This document shows, piece after piece, positions 43,057 through 51,824 of a stretch of 64,000 bases of DNA. Source of the DNA: an uncultured Bacteroidales bacterium. GTDB lineage: Bacteria; Bacteroidota; Bacteroidia; Bacteroidales; F082. Position 1 is the stretch's first letter. Each line of letters begins with the position of its first letter. The notes under the pieces were generated by a model that had not been told where the DNA came from, ran no database searches, and worked only from the letters and a program-made list of their open reading frames with translations. The position numbers and the translations under genes were made by a program. The DNA lies in NCBI GenBank assembly GCA_937896895.1, contig CALBNV010000047.1:1-64000 (forward strand). Direction: 5' to 3'.

Positions 43057-45089
43057 GAAAATATCTGTCATTTTTAATATCGGCGATTTTATTGCATTCA
43101 TGTGCAAAAGCGCCGGAACCGATAGAGCCGATTCCGAGTCCCGAACAAATCGCGTGGCATCAGATGGAGACGTATGCGTTCGTGCATTTCGGTCTCAACA
43201 CTTTCAACGACTTGGAGTGGGGTGGAGGCGACACTCCGGCTTCGACGTTCAACCCGACGGATTTGGACTGCGAACAATGGGCTGCGACGCTCAAAGCCTG
43301 CGGGATGAAAGGCGTGATACTTACTGCGAAACATCACGATGGCTTCTGTCTATGGCCAACAAAATCAACGGATTACAATATCAGCAAGTCGCCTTATAAA
43401 AACGGTGAAGGCGACATGGTGCGCGAGCTTTCCGACGCCTGCCGCAAATACGGGCTGAAGTTCGGGATTTACCTCTCGCCGTGGGACAGGAATAACGCGG
43501 AGTACGGTTTTCCGGGCTATGTCGAGACTTATCATCAGCAAATCAATGAGTTGACTTCAAATTACGGTCCGCTGTTTGAGTTCTGGTTCGATGGCGCCAA
43601 CGGAGGCATCGGTTATTACGGAGGCGCCAACGAACGCCGTTCGATAGACGCACGCGAATACTATGATTATCAACGCGCTAAAGACACAATCATCCGCCGT
43701 CATCCCGATGCTATGATTTTCGGAGGGCCTTGTCAGACAATACGTTGGGTCGGCAACGAGCAGGGCTGGGCAGGCGCGACAAACTGGGCGATGCTCTCCG
43801 ACAGCGAAAACTACAACCAATTGACTTACGGCAGCGAAGACGGCGTCTCTTGGATTCCCGCCGAGGTCGATGTGTCAATCCGCCCGGGCTGGTTCTACCA
43901 TCAACGCGAAGATCATCAGGTCAAGACTTTGGCGAAACTCGTTGATATTTATTACAATAGCGTAGGACATAACGCCAATCTGCTGCTCAATTTTCCGGTC
44001 GGCTTGAGCGGAAAAATCTATCCTCAGGACTCCTTGCGTGCAATGGAATTTTATCGGACGATTTCCAATGAATTGAAAGACAATCTGTTGCTCGATGCGA
44101 AAGTCTATGCCGACGACGAACGCGCACGCAAATTCTCAGCTTCAAAAGTCAATGACGGAAACCCTGAAACATTTTGGGCAACAAACGACGACTATCCTTA
44201 TGGAAGCATCGCCTTCAAATTTGAGAAACCTGTGATGATGAACCGTGTGCTTCTCCAAGAGTATGTCGCTCTCGGTCAACGAGTTAAGTCGTTTTATTTG
44301 GAAGGCGAACTCGATGGTAAGTGGTTCAAAATCCCGACTTACGACACGACTTCAACAATCGGTTACAAACGGATTGTCCGTTTCAACACGGTCGAACTCG
44401 ATAAGCTCGTGATTTATTTTGATGAAAGCCACGGCCCGTTGTGTATCAGCAACATAGAGGCGTATTGCGCTCCGGCGTTGCTGTCGGAACCGGCAATCTC
44501 CCGCGATTATGACAATGTCGTGAAAATCGAGTCGTCGGACAAAAACGCCGAGATCTATTATACCGTTGACGGCTCGACGCCTGTTGTCGGAGAAAATGCA
44601 AAGAGATACGATAAACCGTTCATTTTCAAGGATAAAGGTACGATAAAAGCCGTCTCCTTTGACGCGCTTTTAGGGAAGTCAAGCGCGGTTTCGACAAAGA
44701 TGTTGCCTTTGCCGCACGAGAGTTTCAAGGTGATTTCTCCAAAAACCGGATTCAACAAGATTTACGACGGCTCCGGATTTACGCTTACTCATCTGCTGAT
44801 GGAAAATGCTGTCGTTGAACTTGAATTTAATGAAACTCAGACAATTACGGGATTCTCTTATCTCCCGTCGCAGGGACGTGACGCGTCAAGGCATGTGAAC
44901 GAATACGAGTTTTCCGTTGACGGCAAGTTGGTTTCACAAGGCTCGTTCGGAAACATCAAGAACAACCCGATTGAGCAGGCCGTTAATTTTGAGCCGGTTG
45001 TCGGGAAGCGGGTGAGATTCGTCGCGAAAGGCAACACCGACAACGCAAAGTCGTGCAACATCGCGGAGTTTGAAATTTTTGTAAAATAA
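43053..45089 (+). CDS. GH29 alpha-L-fucosidase with carbohydrate-binding C-terminal domains, lipoprotein
   Basis: The lipoprotein signal ends LLHSCAKAP. The GH29 barrel (about 30-340) has FVHFGLNTFNDLEWGGG, LTAKHHDGFCLWPT, GLKFGIYLSPWDRN and the nucleophile Asp180 in FEFWFDGANGG. It is followed by an F5/8-type C (CBM32-like) domain (~350-475), a chitobiase-like domain with NAEIYYTVDGSTPV (~495), and a second discoidin-like domain (~560-678). The long barrel insertions suit the alpha-1,3/1,4-fucosidase subfamily B. It is translationally coupled to GH110. Confidence 0.92.
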   Translation: MRKYLSFLISAILLHSCAKAPEPIEPIPSPEQIAWHQMETYAFVHFGLNTFNDLEWGGGDTPASTFNPTDLDCEQWAATLKACGMKGVILTAKHHDGFCLWPTKSTDYNISKSPYKNGEGDMVRELSDACRKYGLKFGIYLSPWDRNNAEYGFPGYVETYHQQINELTSNYGPLFEFWFDGANGGIGYYGGANERRSIDAREYYDYQRAKDTIIRRHPDAMIFGGPCQTIRWVGNEQGWAGATNWAMLSDSENYNQLTYGSEDGVSWIPAEVDVSIRPGWFYHQREDHQVKTLAKLVDIYYNSVGHNANLLLNFPVGLSGKIYPQDSLRAMEFYRTISNELKDNLLLDAKVYADDERARKFSASKVNDGNPETFWATNDDYPYGSIAFKFEKPVMMNRVLLQEYVALGQRVKSFYLEGELDGKWFKIPTYDTTSTIGYKRIVRFNTVELDKLVIYFDESHGPLCISNIEAYCAPALLSEPAISRDYDNVVKIESSDKNAEIYYTVDGSTPVVGENAKRYDKPFIFKDKGTIKAVSFDALLGKSSAVSTKMLPLPHESFKVISPKTGFNKIYDGSGFTLTHLLMENAVVELEFNETQTITGFSYLPSQGRDASRHVNEYEFSVDGKLVSQGSFGNIKNNPIEQAVNFEPVVGKRVRFVAKGNTDNAKSCNIAEFEIFVK

Positions 45090-45101
45090 TTGAAAAAACA
45101 C

Positions 45102-45132
45102 TTGACAAAAGTGATTTTGTGTATTACTTTTG
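45102..45132 (+). promoter_or_regulatory. Promoter for the DUF4160/DUF2442 pair
   Basis: TTG at 45102-45104, 20 bases, then TACTTTTG at 45125-45132. It lies 13 bases after the GH29 stop. Confidence 0.55.
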
Positions 45133-45162
45133 CAGAAATTTTTTGAATCAAAAACTATAATT

Positions 45163-45399
45163 ATGCCGACAGTATTTTTATTAAACGGCTATCGATTTAT
45201 GTTTTATTCAGATGACCATGAACCAATTCATGTGCATGTTGAGAAAGATGGCCACACTGCAAAGTTGAATGTTGAACCTGTTGAATTGATATTTAATAAA
45301 GGTTATAAAGTTAATGAAATCAATGAGATAGGGGCAATTGTGAATGAAAGAAAAGATTTAATCATTGAAAAATGGAACAAGGTTTTTAAGAACAAATGA
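45163..45399 (+). CDS. DUF4160 domain protein
   Basis: The 78-residue protein starts MPTVFLLNGYRFMFYSDDHE and contains EPIHVHVEKDGHTAKLNVEP, the DUF4160 signature with its conserved HVHV. It is followed 1 base later by a DUF2442 gene. This pairing recurs in many bacteria and has been suggested to be toxin-antitoxin-like, without a demonstrated activity that I can cite. ATG 45163 is set by the promoter at 45125. Confidence 0.8.
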   Translation: MPTVFLLNGYRFMFYSDDHEPIHVHVEKDGHTAKLNVEPVELIFNKGYKVNEINEIGAIVNERKDLIIEKWNKVFKNK

Positions 45400-45400
45400 T

Positions 45401-45676
45401 ATGAAGAAAAAAAATGTTTTGAGAGTTTGGGTGGACGATGGAAACGTTTTTGTCCAGACAGTTGACGGTTTGACCGTTAAAACGCCGTTTTCCAAGTGGT
45501 CGAGGCTTGCTAACGCCACAAAATCGGAACGGGAAAATTTTCAGCTTTCGTATCTCGGGATTTACTGGCCGGATTTGGATGAAGACCTGAGTTTTGAGGG
45601 TATGTTTGCAGAAGAAGGATTGTGCGAGTTTACCGCCCGTGAAGATTCGGTTGTGTATGAGAAAACATTGAGATGA
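45401..45676 (+). CDS. DUF2442 domain protein
   Basis: A 91-residue protein with VWVDDGNVFVQTVDGLTVKT, FSKWSRLANATKSERENFQL and YLGIYWPDLDEDLSFEGMF, the DUF2442 core. It is the usual partner of DUF4160. Its last 47 bases overlap the 3' end of the convergent coaE gene (45630-45676), an unusually deep tail-to-tail overlap. That suggests recent insertion or loss of the intergenic terminator. Confidence 0.8.
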   Translation: MKKKNVLRVWVDDGNVFVQTVDGLTVKTPFSKWSRLANATKSERENFQLSYLGIYWPDLDEDLSFEGMFAEEGLCEFTAREDSVVYEKTLR

Positions 45677-46232
45677 TTTTCTCAACTTCCTTTTCAATGT
45701 CGTCATTCCCGTCGTGAACGATGATGTAGTCTGCTTTCGGCGCCTTGATTTCATCGCTCCATTGCAGACTCATCCTTGTCTTCACTTCCTCAACGGTGCA
45801 TTTGTCGCGATTCATAACTCTTTGAATGCGAATGTCTTCTGGTGCGGAAATGAATATGATTTTGTCAAAACGACCGGTGAGTTTCTTCTCAAACAAGATT
45901 GCCGATTCAAACAATACAAACGGTGCTGTTTGCTTCTCGCACCACTCGTCGAAACGTTGGAACAGGGCAGGGTAGAGCGTTTCCTCGATAAACTTCAGGT
46001 TTGCTTCGTCGCCAAAAAGAACCTTGGTCATTAACGCCTTGTTCAGACTTCCGTCGTTGAGATAGATGTCTTTACCGAACCGGCTGATAATCAGTTTTTT
46101 AATATTTGGTTCAAGATAAAGCTCCTTGGTTTCCTTGTCGGAATAAAAAACAGGAATTCCTTTGGCTTTGAATATGTTGCAGATGTAACTCTTTCCGCTT
46201 CCGATATTGCCGGTTATGCCAATTCTAATCAT
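45630..46232 (-). CDS. coaE: Dephospho-CoA kinase
   Basis: A P-loop kinase with MIRIGITGNIGSGKSYICNI, VFYSDKETKEL and RQRVMNRD-type lid residues (IRIQRVMNRDKCTVEE). It catalyses the last step of CoA synthesis. Its start overlaps the ybbR stop by 8 bases. The extreme C-terminus (MFSHTQPNLHGR) is encoded inside the overlap with DUF2442 and looks extended relative to the family. Confidence 0.93.
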   Translation of the reverse strand: MIRIGITGNIGSGKSYICNIFKAKGIPVFYSDKETKELYLEPNIKKLIISRFGKDIYLNDGSLNKALMTKVLFGDEANLKFIEETLYPALFQRFDEWCEKQTAPFVLFESAILFEKKLTGRFDKIIFISAPEDIRIQRVMNRDKCTVEEVKTRMSLQWSDEIKAPKADYIIVHDGNDDIEKEVEKIISMFSHTQPNLHGR

Positions 46233-47172
46233 GATTTATCATAATGTAATTGACTTCGCTCGGCGAAATATTGGTGACCTTGGTGTTGCTTGGCGAGACG
46301 GCCAGCCTCAACGGAATACGGTCTTTGTTCCTGAAGTCAGTGGTGTCGATCTCGACATTGAACGACATGTTGCTGATGTTTGAATAATCTTTCATGGCAA
46401 CGATATATCTTATTTTCACCTCGTTGGGAAATAAATGTATATTGCTTATATTCAACGTGTTGATTGGAATGGTGACTTCTGATTCGGTGAATTTCTCAAC
46501 ATCAATAAGAACTTCAACTTCTTTGGTTTCGGAAAACACGTCATCATCCAGCTGAAGCCCCACCGATTTGCTTATGTCTGACTTCAGATTTCGCATTGTG
46601 ACGGTATTTGTATTGACAAAATAGATGTCTTTAATTGTGTTATACGCACCATTAATTGTAATGGAATCGGGAGTGACGTATGGTTCTCCGTAAAAGCCGA
46701 ACTGACTGCCAAACGAGATGTTGGTTTTGGGGACAACTTTCACGCGTTTTGATGCGAGTTTGTACATGATGAAAAAGAATCCGTCTTCTCTGACATCGAC
46801 ATCAGTTGAATTAATCTCCATGAAATTGGCGATGAGTTCTTCTATTGAGCCTGCCTCAATGGAATACTCGTTGTCTTCAGTTTTCTTGTATTTCGTCTCT
46901 TTCAGTGAAATGACTATCTTGCGCGACCCTTGTGGTTTTAGATAGTAATTCAGTAACTTATATCCAGTTGATTCAAGCGTTGCTTCAATGGAGTATTTTT
47001 TGTCTGGGAGTGTCTGATTGGCGGGTTGTTCCGTCAGTTTTATGTTGAATGGTATTGTGACAATGTAGCTGTTTGACAGTTTTATCATCAGCCACAACAG
47101 CGCAGAAATACATACGAAAAGTAGCATCCCGCTGATTTTCTTCAGGCTACTTCTATCGTTATCTGTCTTCAT
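46225..47172 (-). CDS. YbbR-like domain protein
   Basis: One transmembrane helix (ISGMLLFVCISALLWLMIKL, residues ~12-31) is followed by about 280 residues of YbbR-type beta repeats containing TIPFNIKLTEQP, PKTNISFGSQFGFYGEPYVT and DSITINGAYNTIKDI. YbbR proteins support cyclic-di-AMP synthesis in Firmicutes; in Bacteroidota the role is less clear. ATG 47172 is preferred over the GTG at 47184. Its placement between yajC and coaE is a common Bacteroidota gene order. Confidence 0.85.
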   Translation of the reverse strand: MKTDNDRSSLKKISGMLLFVCISALLWLMIKLSNSYIVTIPFNIKLTEQPANQTLPDKKYSIEATLESTGYKLLNYYLKPQGSRKIVISLKETKYKKTEDNEYSIEAGSIEELIANFMEINSTDVDVREDGFFFIMYKLASKRVKVVPKTNISFGSQFGFYGEPYVTPDSITINGAYNTIKDIYFVNTNTVTMRNLKSDISKSVGLQLDDDVFSETKEVEVLIDVEKFTESEVTIPINTLNISNIHLFPNEVKIRYIVAMKDYSNISNMSFNVEIDTTDFRNKDRIPLRLAVSPSNTKVTNISPSEVNYIMINHD

Positions 47173-47247
47173 GTCATCAAACACAAAGTTTAAGATTTGT
47201 ATGCCAATATTGACAATGACAAATCTTAAACCTTGATATTAAAGTCG

Positions 47248-47571
47248 TTATGCTTGCTGACCAACTTGGCTTGGGCTTGCTACGAGTGCTGATTTCTCGA
47301 CTTCAATCTTGACGTTGTTGTCGATTGTCACGAACACTGTCGTCTCTTTCACTTCCGCGACTTTCCCGTGGATGCCGCCTATCGTGACAACGTTGTCACC
47401 TTTCTGTAAGGCATCGCGGAATTTTTGGGCTTCTTTCTGTCTCTTGTTCTGTGGGCGGATGAAGAACAGCCAGAAAACCACAAACAACAACACAATCATG
47501 ATGATTCCAGACCAGCCACTGCCTTGCTGCTGTGCCGGAGCCTGAAGTAAGAACATGTTTAATGTATTCAT
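47248..47571 (-). CDS. yajC: Preprotein translocase accessory subunit YajC
   Basis: A 107-residue protein with one membrane helix (IIMIVLLFVVFWLFFIRPQN) and the YajC signature KRQKEAQKFRDALQKGDNVV with GGIHGKVAEVKE. It associates with SecDF in the inner membrane. The gene is in line with DUF1573 upstream and ybbR/coaE downstream. Confidence 0.94.
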   Translation of the reverse strand: MNTLNMFLLQAPAQQQGSGWSGIIMIVLLFVVFWLFFIRPQNKRQKEAQKFRDALQKGDNVVTIGGIHGKVAEVKETTVFVTIDNNVKIEVEKSALVASPSQVGQQA

Positions 47572-47609
47572 TTTTAATAATTTAGTTAGTAAAATTGTTA
47601 GTAATCAAT

Positions 47610-48059
47610 TTAATAATCCAAGACTGTCTCGACGCTTGCTCTGAATACCAAGATTGTCTCTGCTGGATTGGTGTTTGCCTTGACAACAACTCGTCGGCTT
47701 TGGATCCCCTTGTGCCCGTCGCTGTCGTAAGTGATTGATATTGTCCCTCCTTCGCCTGGCTTGATAGGCGTCTTCGGGAATGTGATGTTAGTGCAGCCGC
47801 AAGTCTTCTCAACCGTGGTGATCAGAAGCGGTGCGTTGCCTTCGTTTTTGAATTTATAAGTGCATGAAACCTTTTCGCCTTGAAGCATCTTGCCGAAGTC
47901 GTGCTCTGTTGCCTCAAAAACAATCTTCGGCTCTTTCGTGTTGGTGCCGACTGTCGCCGACGCCGGATTGTTGACCAAGTCGCCGCTCAGTTTCCCGTTG
48001 TTTGATTCGCATGAACAAAACATCAAAAAAATCAAAATTGGTATAATCGCCTTTTTCAT
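47610..48059 (-). CDS. DUF1573 lipoprotein
   Basis: From ATG 48059 the signal MKKAIIPILIFLMFCSCESN makes a lipoprotein. The body is a single Ig-like DUF1573 domain with FEATEHDFGKMLQGEKVSCT, YKFKNEGNAPLLITTVEKTC, GCTNITFPKTPIKPGEGGTI and VVVKANTNPAETILVF. The family is widespread in Bacteroidota and its function is not defined. It sits directly upstream of yajC, another typical order. Confidence 0.88.
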   Translation of the reverse strand: MKKAIIPILIFLMFCSCESNNGKLSGDLVNNPASATVGTNTKEPKIVFEATEHDFGKMLQGEKVSCTYKFKNEGNAPLLITTVEKTCGCTNITFPKTPIKPGEGGTISITYDSDGHKGIQSRRVVVKANTNPAETILVFRASVETVLDY

Positions 48060-48087
48060 CTCTAAACTTTTCAACTTTATTACTTTG

Positions 48088-48133
48088 TAACTTAATAACT
48101 TAATAACTTAATAACTTAATAACTTAATAACTT
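48088..48133. repeat. Tandem 8-bp repeat TAACTTAA, nearly six copies
   Basis: The octamer TAACTTAA is repeated 5.75 times without interruption between the T9SS cargo gene and the DUF1573 gene. It lies about 30 bases upstream of the DUF1573 start, where slippage could alter promoter spacing. Confidence 0.85.
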
Positions 48134-48137
48134 CTTC

Positions 48138-49346
48138 CTATCTTCCGCTGTCCCAGATCATTACGGAACCCTGATATTTGTCGTTTCTGTATTGCCCCAC
48201 GCATTCAAGAACGTAGAAATACGTCCCGTCGGGGAGTTTGCCGCCGTCCCAGTCGTTTCTGTAATCTTTTGATTCATAGACGATTCTGCCCCATCTGTTG
48301 AAGATTACGAGTTTATGGCTGAGATAATATTCGCTTAACGTGACGTATTCGTCATATTCATTGCCGCGTGTCGGTGCGCCGCCGGTCTCATCGTATCCGA
48401 TGATGAAGAAGTCATTCGTGCCATCGCCGTTCGGGGTGAAGATGTTCGGTATTTTCAGTTTCACCGGCAGCACGAGAATGTCGCTCTCGTAGGTTGTGTC
48501 GCATCCGCAGCTGCTCGTGACGGTGAGGTACGTCTTCACAGGTTTTCCTTCATCGGCTTCCTGGTATGTCTTTGTCGGCGTCGCTTCTGTGTAACTTGCG
48601 TCGGATTCTCCGAATTTCCAGAAGAAGTTTGTGACTTCCAAGGTGTCGGAGTCGTTGCTGAAGCTCCACGTCGCGAACGGATGCTGGAGGTAAACCGTAT
48701 CTTTCGGGTCTGACGATATTGTAATCAACGGGTTGGGGTAAGCTCTGACGGTGAACTCTCCGTTTTGAGAACACCCTGTTGCAGGATTGGTGACTGTGAC
48801 GGTGTATTTCCTCCTTGCCATCAATGCGATAGCCACCTGCGGGTCGTCAACTTCCTGATAGTTGGTGTGCCATTCGTATGTGTATCGGTAAGGTTTCACG
48901 GTGTCGCCTTCGACGTAGGCCCTCACTTTCGCGGTCTTCCCGTTCTCGGCGGAGTTGTCGCTGCACGTGAGCTTTATCTGGTCAAATTTAATCTCGAATT
49001 TTGGATGCATGTGAATGGTCAGGGCATCGCTGCATTGCTCGGAAGTAGTTGGATTACTGATGTTTACAGAATAAATCGTGTTGTCTTCTTCAACTTTTAT
49101 CAATATGAAATGGCTGTTTGTCGTGTCACATTCAACGCCATTGCGGTACCAGATGTAGTTGTAATCTGGATTGAATTCCACCGAAAGCTTCAGCTCTTCA
49201 TTATAACAACTTGTGATTTCATCGCCGACCTGTATACTGTCAATCAATATCTCACAATTAATCTGCGCTTTTGTGCTGAATGATGCAAATGTCAGAAAAA
49301 CAATAAGATATACTATTATATAGTGTGATTTTCCGCTTTTATTCAT
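48138..49346 (-). CDS. T9SS type-B (gliding-motility-associated CTD) secreted protein
   Basis: A signal peptide (about MNKSGKSHYIIVYLIVFLTF through STKAQ) leads into ~300 residues of Ig/PKD-like modules, including an IWYRNGVECDT segment and FSNDSDTLEVTNFFWKFG. The C-terminal ~95 residues are the type-B sorting domain: IPNIFTPNGDGTNDFF, LVIFNRWGRIVYESKDY, WDGGKLPDGTYFYVLEC. It should be exported by the type IX system to the cell surface. ATG 49346 fits the promoter at 49365-49372 better than the start at 49367. Confidence 0.88.
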   Translation of the reverse strand: MNKSGKSHYIIVYLIVFLTFASFSTKAQINCEILIDSIQVGDEITSCYNEELKLSVEFNPDYNYIWYRNGVECDTTNSHFILIKVEEDNTIYSVNISNPTTSEQCSDALTIHMHPKFEIKFDQIKLTCSDNSAENGKTAKVRAYVEGDTVKPYRYTYEWHTNYQEVDDPQVAIALMARRKYTVTVTNPATGCSQNGEFTVRAYPNPLITISSDPKDTVYLQHPFATWSFSNDSDTLEVTNFFWKFGESDASYTEATPTKTYQEADEGKPVKTYLTVTSSCGCDTTYESDILVLPVKLKIPNIFTPNGDGTNDFFIIGYDETGGAPTRGNEYDEYVTLSEYYLSHKLVIFNRWGRIVYESKDYRNDWDGGKLPDGTYFYVLECVGQYRNDKYQGSVMIWDSGR

Positions 49347-49364
49347 ATTGAAAAATTTGAATTG

Positions 49365-49372
49365 CAAAAATA
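49365..49372 (-). promoter_or_regulatory. -7 element TATTTTTG for the T9SS cargo gene
   Basis: On the minus strand TATTTTTG occupies 49372 to 49365, 18 bases before ATG 49346. Confidence 0.5.
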
Positions 49373-49427
49373 GTAAAAAATCTCAAATATTAATGTGAAA
49401 TATCGCTTTTTATTATGTATGTTATGA

Positions 49428-49435
49428 TAATTTTG
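49428..49435 (+). promoter_or_regulatory. -7 element TAATTTTG for clpB
   Basis: TAATTTTG lies 123 bases before the clpB ATG. No CIRCE-like inverted repeat was seen in the leader. Confidence 0.4.
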
Positions 49436-49558
49436 TTTTGGTGTCAAAATGGCGTTTCTTATCAAAATATTTTAAAAATTATGACAAAATGTCGTGTTCT
49501 TTTGTTTGGTTTGAAAATTGATAAACGGCGCGGAAAAACAAAAGAAAGGAGTTGAAAA

Positions 49559-51640
49559 ATGGAAGATAGAACGAATAACCAACGGAATCAGCAGGGTTAT
49601 GAATCTTTGAACAAATTTGCGCGAAACCTCAACGAGCTTGCAGAAAAAGGTAGGCTCGACCCTGTGATTGGCCGTGACGAGGAGATACGCCGCGTCTTGC
49701 AGATCTTGTCGAGGCGCACGAAGAACAATCCGATTTTGATTGGTGAGCCTGGCGTCGGCAAGACGGCCATCGCCGAGGGGCTTGCCGAACGTATCGTCAG
49801 CGGCGACGTGCCTGAAAACCTGAAGTCGCGCAAGGTGTATTCCCTTGATATGGGCGCACTTATAGCCGGCGCGATGTACAAGGGCGAGTTTGAGGAACGC
49901 CTAAAGTCGGTCATCAAGGAAGTGGTGGAAAGCAATGGTGAGGTGATACTTTTCATCGATGAGATTCACACTTTGGTCGGTGCCGGCGGCGGCGAAGGCG
50001 CGATGGACGCGGCGAATATCCTGAAGCCGGCGTTGGCGCGTGGCGAGTTGCGTGCCATCGGCGCAACCACGCTGAACGAATACCAGAAGTATTTTGAGAA
50101 AGACAAGGCGCTTGAACGGCGTTTCCAGATCGTGACGATTGACGAGCCTGACGAGCAGTCGGCGATTTCTATCCTGCGCGGCTTGAAGGAGAAGTACGAG
50201 ACGCACCATCAGGTTAGGATTCTCGATGAGGCGATAATATCCGCCGTCGAACTCTCAATACGTTATATATCAGACCGTTTCCTTCCCGACAAGGCGATCG
50301 ACTTGATCGACGAGGCGGCATCGCGCTTGAGGCTTCAGATCAACTCTGTGCCGGAAGAACTTGAAGATGTTCAACGGAAAATCCGCCAGATCGAGATTGA
50401 GCGCGAGGCGATAAAACGTGAGAACGATGCCGCGAAAGTTGAAGAATTGACGAAGACTATCAATGAGTTGGTTGAAGAACGCGATGGTATCAGAATGCGT
50501 TGGGAGACAGAGCGCGGCTTTGTCGAGAAGATTCAGCGCGAGAAGAAAAACATCGAACGTTACAGATATGAAGCTGATGTCGCCGAGCGCGAAGGCGACT
50601 ACGGCAAGGTCGCTGAGTTGAGGTACGGCAGAATCGTGAGCTCGGAGGCAGAGATCGAAAAGGCCAAGGAACAACTTCGGACTGTGCAAGGCGACAAGCC
50701 GCTTGTTGATGAGGAGGTTGACGCTGACGACGTCGCCGAGATAGTGTCGCGCTGGACGGGCATTCCAGTCCATAAAATGATGCAGAGTGAACGCGAGAAA
50801 TTGTTAAATCTCGAGTCGGAGCTTCACAAACGCGTCGTGGGGCAGGACGATGCGATAACGGCTGTGTCGGACGCAATCAGGAGGAGTAGGGCCGGGCTTC
50901 AGGATGCGAAAAGACCTATCGGGTCGTTCATCTTCCTCGGCACCACCGGTGTCGGGAAGACAGAGCTCGCAAAAGCACTCGCAGAGTTTTTGTTCGACAA
51001 CGAAAACAACATGGTGAGGATAGATATGTCTGAATATCAAGAACGTCACACCGTTTCCCGTCTGATCGGCGCGCCTCCAGGATATGTGGGCTACGAGGAA
51101 AGCGGACAGCTGACGGAGGCGGTGCGACGCAAACCGTATTCCGTGGTGCTCCTCGATGAGATCGAAAAGGCGCATCCTGATGTGTTCAACATCTTGCTGC
51201 AAGTCTTGGACGACGGACGCCTGACCGACAACAAAGGCCGTTTGGTTGACTTTAAGAACACCATCATCATCATGACATCAAACGTGCCGGAAGATGAGCT
51301 GAAGTCGCATTTCAGACCGGAATTTCTGAATAGGATCGATGATATAATTGTGTTTAAGCAACTTAATGAGAATCAGATAATTGAAGTTGTCTCCATGCAG
51401 TTTGAACATGTCAGGCAGATGCTGAAGCCCAACGGGATTGATATAAACATGACCGAGGCGTCGATGAAGTACATGGCGCACATCAGCTACGACCCGCAAT
51501 ATGGTGCTCGACCTGTGAAGCGGATGATGCAGCGTGAGCTGTTGAATGAACTGTCGAAGATGGTCTTGGCTGAAAAGATTGACAAAAATCATCCGATAAC
51601 TATTGATTATGACGGTAATGGGTTGATTTTCAATAATTAG
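49559..51640 (+). CDS. clpB: ClpB-type disaggregase lacking the N-terminal domain
   Basis: Both AAA+ modules are present: first Walker A GEPGVGKTAIAEGLAERI with LFIDEIHTLVGAGGGEG, second Walker A GTTGVGKTELAKALAEFL with APPGYVGYEESGQLTEAV. A coiled-coil middle region of ~110 residues lies between (IEREAIKRENDAAKVEELTK onward). At 693 residues it lacks the ~150-residue Clp-N domain, and the stretch between MTSN and FRPEFLNRID is much shorter than usual. An AAAGGAG sequence sits 8 bases before the ATG, a rare Shine-Dalgarno here. It may be a second, compact ClpB paralogue. Confidence 0.88.
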   Translation: MEDRTNNQRNQQGYESLNKFARNLNELAEKGRLDPVIGRDEEIRRVLQILSRRTKNNPILIGEPGVGKTAIAEGLAERIVSGDVPENLKSRKVYSLDMGALIAGAMYKGEFEERLKSVIKEVVESNGEVILFIDEIHTLVGAGGGEGAMDAANILKPALARGELRAIGATTLNEYQKYFEKDKALERRFQIVTIDEPDEQSAISILRGLKEKYETHHQVRILDEAIISAVELSIRYISDRFLPDKAIDLIDEAASRLRLQINSVPEELEDVQRKIRQIEIEREAIKRENDAAKVEELTKTINELVEERDGIRMRWETERGFVEKIQREKKNIERYRYEADVAEREGDYGKVAELRYGRIVSSEAEIEKAKEQLRTVQGDKPLVDEEVDADDVAEIVSRWTGIPVHKMMQSEREKLLNLESELHKRVVGQDDAITAVSDAIRRSRAGLQDAKRPIGSFIFLGTTGVGKTELAKALAEFLFDNENNMVRIDMSEYQERHTVSRLIGAPPGYVGYEESGQLTEAVRRKPYSVVLLDEIEKAHPDVFNILLQVLDDGRLTDNKGRLVDFKNTIIIMTSNVPEDELKSHFRPEFLNRIDDIIVFKQLNENQIIEVVSMQFEHVRQMLKPNGIDINMTEASMKYMAHISYDPQYGARPVKRMMQRELLNELSKMVLAEKIDKNHPITIDYDGNGLIFNN

Positions 51641-51660
51641 CAAAAAATATTTGCTGTAAA

Positions 51661-51716
51661 AATTTCGGGAATAAGAAGACGGCGCATTGTCGTTTCCTGT
51701 TCCCGAAAAATTTTTT
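51661..51716 (+). terminator. Terminator after clpB
   Basis: TTTCGGGAA pairs with TTCCCGAAA across a long loop with a smaller internal hairpin, followed by AATTTTTTAA. Confidence 0.65.
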
Positions 51717-51736
51717 AAAATAATTCAAAAAAAATA

Positions 51737-51767
51737 TTGCATTTGTAAAAAACAAATCATATCTTTG
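51737..51767 (+). promoter_or_regulatory. Promoter of the RRM gene
   Basis: TTG at 51737-51739, 20 bases, then TATCTTTG at 51760-51767. The leader to ATG 51825 is about 50 bases. Confidence 0.6.
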
Positions 51768-51824
51768 CCGCGTGTTTTGTAAAACATTGTGTTACAGTTT
51801 ATTAAATCAAATCATCCTTGAGTT

